A DNA stretch of 64,000 nt from positions 22,716 to 86,715 of the forward strand of contig CAIYWI010000024.1 in NCBI GenBank assembly GCA_903929885.1. The letters are read 5' to 3'. The notes beneath the pieces were generated by a model. It saw nothing but the letters and a program-made list of their open reading frames with translations, had not been told where the DNA came from and searched no databases. The translations under genes were made by a program, and so were the position numbers. Every line of letters begins with the position of its first letter. Within the stretch, counting starts at the first letter, position 1. Source of the stretch: an uncultured Phycisphaerales bacterium (GTDB lineage: Bacteria > Planctomycetota > Phycisphaerae > Phycisphaerales > UBA1924). Shown here one piece after another: positions 31,779 through 40,555 of the stretch.

Positions 31779-33530
31779 TCAGCGTCCGAGGACCAGAAGC
31801 TGCTGGAGCAGTTCGTCGGCGGTCTTGATGACGCGCGAGGAGGCCGAGTATCCGGTGGAGGCGAGGATCATCTTGGTGAACTCGTCGCCGAGGTCGACGT
31901 TGGACGATTCGAGCGCGCCGGGGACGAGCGCGCCGGTGCCGAAGGAGCCCGGCTCGGTCACCAGGGCGGTGCCGCTGTTGGGCGCGGCGCGGAAGAGGTT
32001 GTTGCCGACCTCCTCGAGACCTTCGGGGTTGTTGAACGTGGCGACGGCGACCTGGCCCAGGGTTCGGGAGAGACCGTTGCTGAAGGTGCCGGTGAGCAGT
32101 CCTTCGGTGCTGATGGAGTAGCCCACGAGCGTGCCGACGGCCGCACCGTCGCGGTAGGTGGCGACGATCTCGGAGCGTTCGGCGGCGAGCGACGTGAGAC
32201 CGCGTTCGCCGGAGAAGAAGTCGAGGGAGATGGGCAGCGGCGTGCCCGCGCCGGTGCCGGCGCGATCGACGTTGATGAGCGTGGGCGCGGGGTTGATCGG
32301 CTGACCGTCGTTGTCGAATCGGAGAATGCCGGTGGCGAGCTGGGTCGCGATGTCGGTGTCGTCGGCCGATTCGACGAAGTAGCGCCAGCGGGTGCCGTTG
32401 GAGTCGCGGCCGTCGAGCACGAGGGTGACGTCGATGTCGACCTCCGTGCCCAAGGAGTCGAAGGCGGCGAACGTCGTGCGGATGCTCTCGCCATCGGCCG
32501 CACCCGTCTTGTTCGAGACGAAGGGGGCCTTGACGAAGTCGCCGGTGTTCGAGAGCAGACGGATGTCGGTCGACTGGATGTCGAGGTCGTTGGCCGAACC
32601 GGTGTTGCCGACGACGTTGATGATGCCCGTGGCCGGATCGAGCGTGACGCCCGGCGTGGAGCCGTCGGGGTTGGCGCCGACGGTGGAATCGATGCCCAGG
32701 GCCTGCGCGTAGAAGGCCATCAGGTCCGCGACGGTCGTCGTGGCCGTGATGTTGAGCGAGGAGACGGGCACCGACTTGCCGCCCTTGTCCGCGCCACGGA
32801 TCTGGATCGACTGGCCTGCGGTCATCAGGGGCACGTTGCTGCCCGGCTGCGAGGGATCCTCGATCGACACGAGCGTGCTCGTCGGGAGCAGCAGATCGGG
32901 AGCGGGCGGGTTGGCGGCGGCGATGGTGCGGAAGCCGACGCCGATGGCCGATCCCATCGCGATGGACGTGCCGCGAGTGGGGATCGTGCCGCTGGCCTTG
33001 AGGTTGCCCGCGAACCGGACCGTGGTGGTGGCCTGGGCGACCTTCAACTCGCCGACGGGGGCCTCGAGATCGACGAGCTTGCCGGGCACGATGTTGTAGT
33101 TCTGGTCGACGCCGTAGCCCTGGAGGCGTTCACCCGAGATGTTGGTGAGCTGGTGAATGGCGTTGGGGCGGAAGCTGCCGGCCCGGGTGTAGAAGGTCTC
33201 CTGACCGCTCCGCACGAGGAAGAAGCCCGAACCTTCGATGGCAAGGTCGCGGCCGTCGCCCGTGCTGCTGGGGACGCCCGAACTGAAGTTGCGCTGCGTG
33301 CCCGCGATGTTGACGCCGTTGCCGATCTGGTTGGGGTTGGTGCCGCCCAGAGCCTGCGAGGGCGACGTGCCGTCGGAGTACGTTCTCGACATGGTGGTCG
33401 AGAAGAGCACGCGACTGGACTTGTACGCCGTGGTGTTGACGTTGGCGACGTTGTTGCCGATGACGTCGATGCTGTGGGCGTTGGCGTTCAGGCCCGAAAG
33501 GCCCGTGAAGATCGCGGTTGTCGAAGACAT
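31779..33530 (-). CDS. flgE: Flagellar hook protein FlgE
   Basis: Structural subunit of the hook, exported and polymerised outside the cell. 583 aa, longer than enteric FlgE (about 400), with extra surface domains in the middle. The N-terminal rod-type motif FTGLSGLNANAHSIDVIGNN, then VANVNTTAYKSSRVLF, is classic. GSGFFLVRSGQETFYTRAGS is the flgE/flgG-type strand. The C-terminus LESSNVDLGDEFTKMILAST, then GYSASSRVIKTADELLQQLL, forms the coiled-coil core. The central part contains D1/D2-type strands and Asp-rich loops. It is downstream of flgD and the TIGR02530-type gene in the usual hook-gene order. Confidence 0.95.
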   Translation of the reverse strand: MSSTTAIFTGLSGLNANAHSIDVIGNNVANVNTTAYKSSRVLFSTTMSRTYSDGTSPSQALGGTNPNQIGNGVNIAGTQRNFSSGVPSSTGDGRDLAIEGSGFFLVRSGQETFYTRAGSFRPNAIHQLTNISGERLQGYGVDQNYNIVPGKLVDLEAPVGELKVAQATTTVRFAGNLKASGTIPTRGTSIAMGSAIGVGFRTIAAANPPAPDLLLPTSTLVSIEDPSQPGSNVPLMTAGQSIQIRGADKGGKSVPVSSLNITATTTVADLMAFYAQALGIDSTVGANPDGSTPGVTLDPATGIINVVGNTGSANDLDIQSTDIRLLSNTGDFVKAPFVSNKTGAADGESIRTTFAAFDSLGTEVDIDVTLVLDGRDSNGTRWRYFVESADDTDIATQLATGILRFDNDGQPINPAPTLINVDRAGTGAGTPLPISLDFFSGERGLTSLAAERSEIVATYRDGAAVGTLVGYSISTEGLLTGTFSNGLSRTLGQVAVATFNNPEGLEEVGNNLFRAAPNSGTALVTEPGSFGTGALVPGALESSNVDLGDEFTKMILASTGYSASSRVIKTADELLQQLLVLGR

Positions 33531-33582
33531 GCATTCACCTCAAGGCGGGGAGGAGACGGATCGCGGACCGGGCCGCACGATG

Positions 33583-34080
33583 TCACTGATTGGGCCGACC
33601 GGAACGATCGAGCATCTCGCGAAGCGAGGCGTTGGCGATCGCCAGCGGCCCGGCGGGCGGGGGCGGCACCCTCACCGGCCGCTTCGCGAGTTCGTCGGCC
33701 GAGGCCGGCGCGGCGACGACGGCGTCGACATCGGTCATGGCGGCGGCGGTCTGGCCGCGAACCTCGCCGATGATCGTGCGGGTGGCCACGTCGAGGCGGT
33801 ACGCCGTGCCGTCGAGGAGCACCATGGCCCGCGACGCGCCGTTGGCTTCGGCGACATCGGCGGCGGCGGCGGCGCGTTGGAGTTGGTCGGGCGAGAGCGA
33901 GAGATCGAGCCCCTTGGCGATGCGGACGGGAGCGCCGGGGCCGGCCTGGCCGGCGCGGGCCTGCTCGAGCAGGTCGTCGAACGACGAGGCATGATCCTCG
34001 CCGACGGCGCCAAGGCGCGAGCGAATGCCGGAGGAGGCGGGCAGGATCCCGAGCGACTTGAGCAACGGATCGGTGTTCAT
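33583..34080 (-). CDS. TIGR02530-type flagellar operon protein
   Basis: Small hook-locus protein of 165 aa, found between flgD and flgE in many bacteria. The recognisable part is SLSPDQLQRAAAAADVAEAN, then GASRAMVLLDGTAYRLDVAT and RTIIGEVRG. This matches the family pattern of a helix with a regularly spaced Ala/Gly core followed by a strand-rich LMDDxALxVxVxxRTVI stretch. The N-terminal part (SFDDLLEQAR) resembles an F-LL docking element. It may assist hook assembly or act as a chaperone or regulator; the function of the family is not settled. ATG 34080, 33 bases after the flgD stop. Confidence 0.78.
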   Translation of the reverse strand: MNTDPLLKSLGILPASSGIRSRLGAVGEDHASSFDDLLEQARAGQAGPGAPVRIAKGLDLSLSPDQLQRAAAAADVAEANGASRAMVLLDGTAYRLDVATRTIIGEVRGQTAAAMTDVDAVVAAPASADELAKRPVRVPPPPAGPLAIANASLREMLDRSGRPNQ

Positions 34081-34113
34081 GGCTGGTCCTTGGGAAGTCG
34101 CGACTCGAGCGGC

Positions 34114-34524
34114 TCAGGGGGTCGGGGCGAGCAGTTCGTCGACCTGCGACAGGAAGACGCGGGCTCCGTTGTCGAGACTGACGACAGCCCCGTATGGGGT
34201 GTTGCTGACCGAGCGGACGGTGCCCTGCACGCGCTGATTGCCGTCGGAGACGCCGCTGACGCGACGTCCCAGGAGCGTGGCGCCGGCGGTGAACTGGTTC
34301 TGATAGACGAGCGACTGGAGCTGATCGCTCAGGTCGGTGTCGGCCTGGATGCTCCGCAGCGTCGAGATCTGCTGAAGCAGCGCGTTGGTGTCGTTGGGGC
34401 TCATGGGGTCCTGATTGCTCAACTCGGTGAAGATGATCTTGGAGAAGTCGGCCGAGGTGAGGTCGCCCATGCCGCGGGACTGGTAGGGCTGGGAGAAGCC
34501 GTACATCGCGTTGATCTGGGACAT
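34114..34524 (-). CDS. flgD: Flagellar basal-body rod modification/hook cap protein FlgD
   Basis: Hook scaffold that caps the growing hook and lets FlgE assemble. A short version of 136 aa (220 or so in enterics), keeping the N-terminal FlgD domain: DFSKIIFTELSNQDPMSPND, then TNALLQQISTLRSIQADTDL, is diagnostic (F-x-x-LL-x-QLxNQDPxxP-type pattern). A small beta domain follows (GATLLGRRVSGVSDGNQRVQ, VVSLDNGARVFLSQVDELL). The large C-terminal FlgD immunoglobulin-like and tudor domains are reduced or missing. ATG 34524 begins SQINAMYGFSQPYQ. It is downstream of fliK by 47 bases. Confidence 0.9.
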   Translation of the reverse strand: MSQINAMYGFSQPYQSRGMGDLTSADFSKIIFTELSNQDPMSPNDTNALLQQISTLRSIQADTDLSDQLQSLVYQNQFTAGATLLGRRVSGVSDGNQRVQGTVRSVSNTPYGAVVSLDNGARVFLSQVDELLAPTP

Positions 34525-34571
34525 GCAAGTGCTCCGTCTGGGGGATTCGGACGTCGTTCGCGGCGCGAGGG

Positions 34572-35927
34572 TCAGACCACGGTGTCGAGCGCGGTCGAGA
34601 CGCCCGCGGCATCGAGTGACGCAAGCAGCGTGCCGACCGAGCGATCGACGACGACGGTGTCGGATTCGACGTCCTCATCCTCGCGACGGGTGGCGGGATC
34701 GCGGTCGCGACGCGCAGGAACATCGCCCTCGCGGTCGCGTCGTGCGCCCTGATCCGAACCGGTGGCGGACCGTTCGTGCGACGATGCGTCGGAGGGGCGA
34801 TCGACGGTCGCCGTCGGATCCGAGGATCGCGGTCCCTCCACCACGATCTCCTTGACCCGCACGCCCTGATCCTCGAGCGAGCGGCGGAGGCCGGCGATGC
34901 CCGACTCGAGCGACGCCACCGTCTCGGCACGCTCGCAGCCCAGGACCACGCTCACGCCCGACTGATCGCTGTGCATGCGGATCTGCACGCGCCCGAGTTC
35001 CTCGGGAGAGAGGTTGAGGCGGACGTCGCCCGCGCCCCGAAGCGCCGCGGCGAGGGCCTTGCCCGTGCGCAGCACCATCGTCGATTCATGCGCCTGAGGG
35101 GCCGGGAAAGGCATCGCGGCCCGCTTGGACTGCTTGGCGCGAGAGGCCTCTTGCGGCCCGCCGCGCGAGTGGCCGACCCGCTCGCCTGCGTTCGAGTGGG
35201 ACGCACCCTGGGTTTCCTGAACCGAACCTGCGGCCTTGACGGCGCCGGACTCGCGTGCGAAGGACTCGGTCGAGGCGTGATGCTGCGACAGAGCGACCTG
35301 GCCTCCGTTGGGCGCGTTGAAGGGTCGCCCGTCGCCGCGGCCGTCCTGGGCGGGGGCATCGTCCGCGGGGTGCGACTGGTCGTGCGCCTCGTGGCGACGG
35401 GCAGACTCGGCCTCGAGCCGCGCTTGACGCATGGAGGGCTGGGCGGCCTCGGATTCGGAAGCGGTCTGGTCGCCGGTCTCGGTGGTCGCCGCGGAAGGCC
35501 GCTCGTCGCGATGGGCGTGCCTGGCGTCGGCCCCGCCGGGCTGGTCATCGGTCTCCGGGGCGGCCGTGTCGGTCTGGGACGTGCCCGCTTCGGACTGACG
35601 CGGCGCTTGAATCTCGCGGCTCGGCGCCTGGTCGAGGGGCTGCAGCGCGTCCTTGCCCTGATCGGTCGCGGACGCGTCGGTCGTGGGCTCGCTCCGCTTC
35701 GCCGGCGTCTTGCCGGCGGAGGACTCGGACTTCTTCTCGTCGCGACGCGACGACTCGAGGGGAGTCTCGGCGGCGTCGACGGGCATGGCGGAGGACTCGG
35801 CGGCCTCGAGGCGGTCGAGGAAGGAAAGACCGTCGTCGGCCAGCGGGAAGGCCAGCGACAGATCGATGTTGGCGAAGGCGGGACCGGAGGCGACGGGACG
35901 AAGCGGGGCGACGGGTTGGGTCTGCAC
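34572..35927 (-). CDS. fliK: Flagellar hook-length control protein FliK
   Basis: Secreted ruler that sets hook length and triggers the FlhB switch. 451 aa. Most of the protein is low-complexity and hydrophilic (Ala, Ser, Asp, Gln, Arg), typical of a disordered ruler. The conserved C-terminal domain is around residues 290-370: VRLNLSPEELGRVQIRMHSD, QSGVSVVLGCERAETVASLE, then SGIAGLRRSLEDQGVRVKEI. The L-PExLG-V-v core is the family hallmark. After it comes a charged tail of about 75 residues, longer than normal. ATG 35927. Located between the MotE-like gene and flgD. Confidence 0.9.
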   Translation of the reverse strand: MQTQPVAPLRPVASGPAFANIDLSLAFPLADDGLSFLDRLEAAESSAMPVDAAETPLESSRRDEKKSESSAGKTPAKRSEPTTDASATDQGKDALQPLDQAPSREIQAPRQSEAGTSQTDTAAPETDDQPGGADARHAHRDERPSAATTETGDQTASESEAAQPSMRQARLEAESARRHEAHDQSHPADDAPAQDGRGDGRPFNAPNGGQVALSQHHASTESFARESGAVKAAGSVQETQGASHSNAGERVGHSRGGPQEASRAKQSKRAAMPFPAPQAHESTMVLRTGKALAAALRGAGDVRLNLSPEELGRVQIRMHSDQSGVSVVLGCERAETVASLESGIAGLRRSLEDQGVRVKEIVVEGPRSSDPTATVDRPSDASSHERSATGSDQGARRDREGDVPARRDRDPATRREDEDVESDTVVVDRSVGTLLASLDAAGVSTALDTVV

Positions 35928-35990
35928 GGCTTGACTCCTGCGCGACGTCAGGCAGGAGCGTCGAACGACCCGTCCGGGATTCCAGCCCGG

Positions 35991-36797
35991 TCAGGGGGAT
36001 CCCGAGGCGGTCCTCGTGGTTCCCGGCAGTCTGCCCTTGTCGCGCAGTTGCTCAAGCAACTGGCTTGCCATCGCGGGATCGTCCTTGGCGAACTCGCCGA
36101 GGATGCTGGTGCGCACGCGATCCTCCCTCGCGTCGAGATACTGCACGACCTTGCGCATGCGTTCGGCCTGCGCCTTGGCATCGCTTTGCGCCTGCACCGG
36201 AGCGGGGGAGCGACCGTTGGCCGAGGGGGCGGCCGCGGCGGCGGCCGCTGCCGCGGGATCGGGGGCCTGCCCGGAGAGCATCTGCGAGAGGAGCGACTTG
36301 GCGGCGGCGGGCTTGAGCGAGGAGAGGACGTTGAGGGCCTTGACGAACTGCTCCTGAGCGACCTTGTCGACGCTCTGGGAGTTCATGCCGGCGAGCAGCC
36401 GTCGCTCCTCGGCCAGATCGGCGCGTTCCTTGGCGAGCTGAGCCGTTTGGTCGGCGAGCCGCTGCTGAAGACTCTCGACGTCGCGACGAAGGCGAGCGAG
36501 CCGCTCCTTGTCGAGTTCGGTGGCCTCCAGACGTGCGGCGAGCTGCTCGGAGGCGGTGAGGGGCGGCTTGGCGGCCTTGGCGGCGGCCTCGGCGGCCTTG
36601 GCGGCCTCCTCGACCTTCTTGGCCTCGGCCTCCGCGGCGGCCTTCTCCTGAGTGACGGTCACGGACAGCCGCTCTCGCAGCGCCCGCATGCGATCCATGT
36701 CGAGACGATCGGACTGAACGAGCCAGCCGACGAAGCCGACGGTCGCGATGAAGTTCGCGACGGCCAGCACGATGATGGCGTAGAAGAGAGCTTTCAT
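35991..36797 (-). CDS. MotE-like coiled-coil membrane protein
   Basis: Single-pass membrane protein of 268 aa. N-terminal helix ALFYAIIVLAVANFIATVGF, then a long Ala/Glu/Lys-rich coiled coil (about 40-160, such as RDVESLQQRLADQTAQLAKE). A disordered Ala/Pro patch comes next, then a C-terminal helical domain, AKDDPAMASQLLEQLRDKGR, resembling the MgtE-N-like region seen in MotE, a motor chaperone of alphaproteobacteria. It sits immediately downstream of fliJ and overlaps its stop by four bases, in the same operon. The assignment to a motor or export accessory is from topology and position, not from a strict motif. Confidence 0.7.
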   Translation of the reverse strand: MKALFYAIIVLAVANFIATVGFVGWLVQSDRLDMDRMRALRERLSVTVTQEKAAAEAEAKKVEEAAKAAEAAAKAAKPPLTASEQLAARLEATELDKERLARLRRDVESLQQRLADQTAQLAKERADLAEERRLLAGMNSQSVDKVAQEQFVKALNVLSSLKPAAAKSLLSQMLSGQAPDPAAAAAAAAAPSANGRSPAPVQAQSDAKAQAERMRKVVQYLDAREDRVRTSILGEFAKDDPAMASQLLEQLRDKGRLPGTTRTASGSP

Positions 36798-37285
36798 GAA
36801 GTGATCCCGGCGTCAGGGGCTGCGGTCAACGGGACGCTCGCCTGGGCCATGCGTGCCGCGATCTCGTCCATCGCGGCGGCGTCCTTGCGACGCTCATCGG
36901 CCTTCCACTCCTCGTACTGCTTCTCGCGGAGCAGTTCGATGGCGCGTCGGGCCTTCATGGCCTGGGCCAACTCGGCCCTGGCCTTGGCGAGGTTGGCGTG
37001 CACGCCCGCGAGCTGCACCACCACGCGCTGGGCGCGTGCCTGGCTCGCGAGCGTCGAGACGGCCTGCATGCCCGCGCCGCGGATGTCGGCGGCGCCGACC
37101 GACCCGCCCGAGAGCATGTCGCGCCACGCCTCCCTGGCCTCCTCGAGGCCTCGCTGAAAGGCGCGGAGCTGGTCCTCGAGTTCGACGCGGCGCGACTCGA
37201 GCACGGCGACGGCGGCCTGCCGCTGACGTTCGGCGGCCAGACGCTGCTTGAGGACCGGGGCGAGCTTGAAGACGAACTTGGCCAT
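36794..37285 (-). CDS. fliJ: Flagellar export protein FliJ
   Basis: Export-apparatus stalk that links the ATPase FliI to the FlhA gate. 163 aa, normal size, almost wholly alpha-helical coiled coil. The start AKFVFKLAPVLKQRLAAERQ, then RQAAVAVLESRRVELEDQLR, is the common FliJ pattern (F-L-x-VL-x-R). The rest is helical with charged heptads. Family sequences are weakly conserved, so position downstream of fliI is important evidence. ATG 37285 lies 46 bases after the fliI stop, and the 3' end overlaps the MotE-like gene. Confidence 0.87.
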   Translation of the reverse strand: MAKFVFKLAPVLKQRLAAERQRQAAVAVLESRRVELEDQLRAFQRGLEEAREAWRDMLSGGSVGAADIRGAGMQAVSTLASQARAQRVVVQLAGVHANLAKARAELAQAMKARRAIELLREKQYEEWKADERRKDAAAMDEIAARMAQASVPLTAAPDAGITS

Positions 37286-37331
37286 GGCGGATCAGGTCGA
37301 TGCGGGCGAGACGGACGGTGCGGAGCGACGT

Positions 37332-38729
37332 TCAGCGTGCGGCGGTGCGGGATGGCGGCTGGAGCCGGCGGGCGGTCTCCTCGGCGATCTTGAGGAAGCG
37401 GGCGTGCGCCTGCTCGAAGGGTTCTCGATCATCGCCGTTCTGCCTGAGCAGGTCGACGATGGAGGGGTTGGCCTCCACGGCGATGTCGGATTCGGGCTTG
37501 GCCCCCTTGGCGTACGCGCCGATCTGGATGAGATCCTCGACGTCGCGGTACGCGGCGAGCAGGCGGAGGAGTTGGCGACGCGCCTTGCCGCTGCGTTCGT
37601 CGGTGATGTCGCCGGCGACGCGCGAGACCGAGTCGAGCACGTCGACGGCGGGAAAGTGGCCTCGCTGGGCGAGTCGGCGCGAGAGGATGAGGTGTCCGTC
37701 GAGGATGCCCCTGGCGGCGTCGGCGATGGGCTCGGTCATGTCGTCGCCTTCGACGAGGATGGTGTAGAGCCCGGTGATGGAGCCGCCCTTGGCCGCCCCG
37801 TCGGCGGCGCAGAGCGAGCCGGCGCGTTCGAGGAGCAGGCCCAGGGAGGCGAAGACGCTGGGGGTGTATCCCTTGGTGGTGGGCGGCTCGCCGGCGGAGA
37901 GACCGACCTGTCGCTGGGCGTGGGCGAATCGCGTGACCGAGTCCATCATGAGCAGCACGTCCTGCCCCTTGTCGCGGAAGTGCTCGGCGACGCAGCAGGC
38001 GAGCTTGGCGGCGCGAATTCGCATGAGCGGGGGTTCGTCGCCGGTGGCGACGATGACCACGCTGCGCGCGAGACCCTCGGGTCCGAGGCTGTGCTCGATG
38101 AAGTCGCGCACCTCGCGACCGCGTTCGCCGATGAGGGCGATGACGTTGATGTCGGAGGAGGCTCGCTGCGCGATGGTGCCGAGCAGGGTGGACTTGCCCA
38201 CGCCCGGCCCCGCGAACAGGCCGAGTCGCTGCCCCTTGCCCAAGGGCGTCATGAGATCGAGCACCCGAACGCCGGTGACGAGCTGGCGCGTGACGCGTTC
38301 GCGGCCGAGCGCGGGGACGGGAGGCGGATTGAGGCGCGAGGCGCGAAGGTCCAGGGGCGAGGGCCTGCCGTCAATGGGACGACCCAGGCCGTCGAGCACG
38401 CGTCCGAGCAGCGACGGGCCGACGCGTCCTGTTTGCGAGGCCTCGACGCCGGTGACGGGATCTCCGGCACGGATGCCGTCGGTCTGGCCCAGCACCATGA
38501 CGATGCTCTGCTGACGCTCGATGGCGACGACCTCGCCCAGCAGCGGCCTGGCCGCACGGCCCGCGCGATCCCTCGACGGGGGTTGTCCGATGCGGACCAT
38601 CGAACCCACCGGGAGCGGCAGGTCGTCGACCATGACGACAAGGCCGCGAACGGCCGCGACGCGTCCGACGATGCGGATGCCGATGGCGGCGTCGATCGCG
38701 GCCTCGGCGGCGTCGGCAAGGGAGGTCAT
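37332..38729 (-). CDS. fliI: Flagellum-specific ATP synthase FliI
   Basis: Hexameric ATPase that helps unfold and feed export substrates. 465 aa. N-terminal beta-barrel domain with GRVAAVRGLVVMVDD. Walker A is AGPGVGKSTLLG at about 170-180. Walker B stretch is QDVLLMMDSVTRFAHAQRQV, followed by LSAGEPPTTKGYTPSVFASL, typical of FliI/YscN rather than F1. The stretch SITGLYTILVEGDDMTEPIA is also diagnostic. ATG 38729 overlaps the fliH stop by four bases. The far longer open frame spanning 37332-42530 is only partly this gene; the upstream part is a shadow of fliH, fliG and fliF. Confidence 0.96.
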   Translation of the reverse strand: MTSLADAAEAAIDAAIGIRIVGRVAAVRGLVVMVDDLPLPVGSMVRIGQPPSRDRAGRAARPLLGEVVAIERQQSIVMVLGQTDGIRAGDPVTGVEASQTGRVGPSLLGRVLDGLGRPIDGRPSPLDLRASRLNPPPVPALGRERVTRQLVTGVRVLDLMTPLGKGQRLGLFAGPGVGKSTLLGTIAQRASSDINVIALIGERGREVRDFIEHSLGPEGLARSVVIVATGDEPPLMRIRAAKLACCVAEHFRDKGQDVLLMMDSVTRFAHAQRQVGLSAGEPPTTKGYTPSVFASLGLLLERAGSLCAADGAAKGGSITGLYTILVEGDDMTEPIADAARGILDGHLILSRRLAQRGHFPAVDVLDSVSRVAGDITDERSGKARRQLLRLLAAYRDVEDLIQIGAYAKGAKPESDIAVEANPSIVDLLRQNGDDREPFEQAHARFLKIAEETARRLQPPSRTAAR

Positions 38730-39454
38730 GCACCCTCCCCGAAGGCGTCGTCGCGGGAGGCGTCGGGCAGGAGGGCGCAGGCGAGTTCCTCCATCTGCGT
38801 GGCGATGGAGGCGTCGATGACCGCGCCGCCCGCGCTGCTGACGACGCACGAGCCTCGCTGGAGCGATGGATCGGCGATGATCTGGGTGTCGCGGGCCTGC
38901 TCGAACTGGAGCGAAAGATCGGGCAGGACCGCCTGCAGGGCCATCTGGTCGTCGGGATGGACGCGGACGCTCAGTCGCGAGGGACGGAGCACCAGCGGCA
39001 GGATCTGCTCGAATCGACGGGCCGCGACGGCCGGGTCGATCTCGATGATCCTCGCGACGAGTCGCTGGGCGAAGAGGATGGCGATGCGAACCACGTCCTC
39101 GCGGGCGGAGACCAGCAGTTCCTCGCGCCGCGCGGAGAACTGAGCCAGCAGGTCCTGAAGGGTCGCGTTGAGCTGCTTGACGTCCTCGCCGACGCGCGCG
39201 ATGGCCTCGGTGGTGCCAAGCTCGCGACCGTCGCGGTACCCGTCGGCGTAGCCCTGGGCGTGCCCTCGCTCGAGCCCCTCCTCGGTCGCCGTGTCGATGA
39301 GCTTCTTGCGCTGGACGAGCGCCGCTTCCACGATCTCGCGGGCCTGCTTCTCCGCCGATTCGCGGAGCCGCTTGCCCTGCGCGGCGAGATCGCTGAGGTC
39401 GAGGACGACCGCGCCGCGGGCCGAATCGGTGTTGGAATCTCGGATGACGGCCAT
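38726..39454 (-). CDS. fliH: Flagellar assembly protein FliH
   Basis: Regulator of FliI, homologous to V/F-type peripheral stalk subunits. 242 aa. Long N-terminal helix rich in Ala/Glu/Arg/Gln with a GxxxG-like section (EEGLERGHAQGYADGYRDGR, a run of regularly spaced glycines typical of FliH). The C-terminal domain has LFAQRLVARIIEIDPAVAAR, RFEQILPLVLRPSRLSVRVH, then PDDQMALQAVLPDLSLQFEQ and AGGAVIDASIATQMEELACA. ATG 39454 lies 33 bases after the fliG stop, and translation is probably coupled to fliI. Confidence 0.92.
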   Translation of the reverse strand: MAVIRDSNTDSARGAVVLDLSDLAAQGKRLRESAEKQAREIVEAALVQRKKLIDTATEEGLERGHAQGYADGYRDGRELGTTEAIARVGEDVKQLNATLQDLLAQFSARREELLVSAREDVVRIAILFAQRLVARIIEIDPAVAARRFEQILPLVLRPSRLSVRVHPDDQMALQAVLPDLSLQFEQARDTQIIADPSLQRGSCVVSSAGGAVIDASIATQMEELACALLPDASRDDAFGEGA

Positions 39455-39487
39455 GGGTGGTGAGGGAGGGGGACGTGCGCGCCGGGG

Positions 39488-40528
39488 TCAGACCATCTGG
39501 TCGGTGTCGCCGCCACGACCTTCGACGACGACGTCGCCGGATTCCTCGAGGCGGCGGACGATGTCGACGACGCGCTGCTGGGCGGCCTCGACGTCGGAGA
39601 CCTTGACGGGCCCCATGTACTGCATGTCCTCCTTGATGAGCGCGGCGGCGCGTTCGGACATGTTCTTGAAGATCTTCTCCTTGAGGGGCTCGCTCGCGGT
39701 CTTGAGCGCGAGGGAGAGGTCGCTGTTCTCGATCTCCTTGAGCACGGCCTGGATGCCCTTGTCGTTGACCTTGAGGATGTCCTCGAAGACGAACATGAGG
39801 CGGCGGATCTGCTCGACGAGATCGGGATCCTCGGACTCGAGGCCCTCCATGATGGACTTCTCGGTGGAGCGGTCGGCCAGGTTGAGGATCTCGGCGACGG
39901 TCTCGATGCCGCCGGCCTTCTCCATCGATTGGCCGAGCATGCTCGAAAGGCGGCTCTCGAGGCCCTTCTCGACCTCGCGGATGACCTCGGGATTGGTCTG
40001 CTCCATGTTGGCGACGCGCTTGATGACCTCGACCTGCTTGGAGATGGGCAGCCCGCCGATGATCTCGCTGGCCTTGTGGTGCGCGAGGTGGCAGAGGATG
40101 AGCGCGATGGTCTGGGGGTGCTCGTCCTGGATGAAGGTCAGGAGACTCTCGCTCTCGGCCCGCTGCAGGAACGAGAAGGGCGTCTTCTGCACCTGCGTCT
40201 GGATCTGTCCCAGCATCCGCTCGGCGGACTTGGGATCCAGCGAGGCCTCGAGGATCTTCTTGGCGTAGTCGAGACCGCCCTCGCCCGCGTACTTGCTCGA
40301 GATGTTGTTGGCGTAGAAGTCGGCGACCACCTCGGCGTGCAGCTTGGCGGGGACCCGTCCGAGGCCGGCCAACTCGCGCGTGACCTCCTCCACGGCCTTG
40401 GGGTCCATGTACTTGAGCATCTTGGCGGCACGCTCCGTGCCGACGGCCAGCAGGAGGATCGCGGCCTTGGTGATGCCCTCGAGCTCGTCGATGGAGTTGG
40501 GCAGGGCCTGGTTGGGGCGGCGTGGCAT
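39488..40528 (-). CDS. fliG: Flagellar motor switch protein FliG
   Basis: Rotor protein that interacts with FliF, FliM and the stator. 346 aa, standard size. GITKAAILLLAVGTERAAKM and LKYMDPKAVEEVTRELAGLG are the FliG N-terminal signature. EHPQTIALILCHLAHHKASE is the middle armadillo part, with the FliM-binding EHPQ motif present. The C-terminal torque helix includes RRLMFVFEDILKVNDKGIQA, VLKEIENSDLSLALKTASEP and LKEKIFKNMSERAAALIKED. The torque-relevant charged residues (Arg/Asp/Lys) seem intact, so a normal FliM partner is expected elsewhere. ATG 40528. Confidence 0.96.
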   Translation of the reverse strand: MPRRPNQALPNSIDELEGITKAAILLLAVGTERAAKMLKYMDPKAVEEVTRELAGLGRVPAKLHAEVVADFYANNISSKYAGEGGLDYAKKILEASLDPKSAERMLGQIQTQVQKTPFSFLQRAESESLLTFIQDEHPQTIALILCHLAHHKASEIIGGLPISKQVEVIKRVANMEQTNPEVIREVEKGLESRLSSMLGQSMEKAGGIETVAEILNLADRSTEKSIMEGLESEDPDLVEQIRRLMFVFEDILKVNDKGIQAVLKEIENSDLSLALKTASEPLKEKIFKNMSERAAALIKEDMQYMGPVKVSDVEAAQQRVVDIVRRLEESGDVVVEGRGGDTDQMV

Positions 40529-40555
40529 GGGGTGGATCCGTGGTGTGGCTTGGCG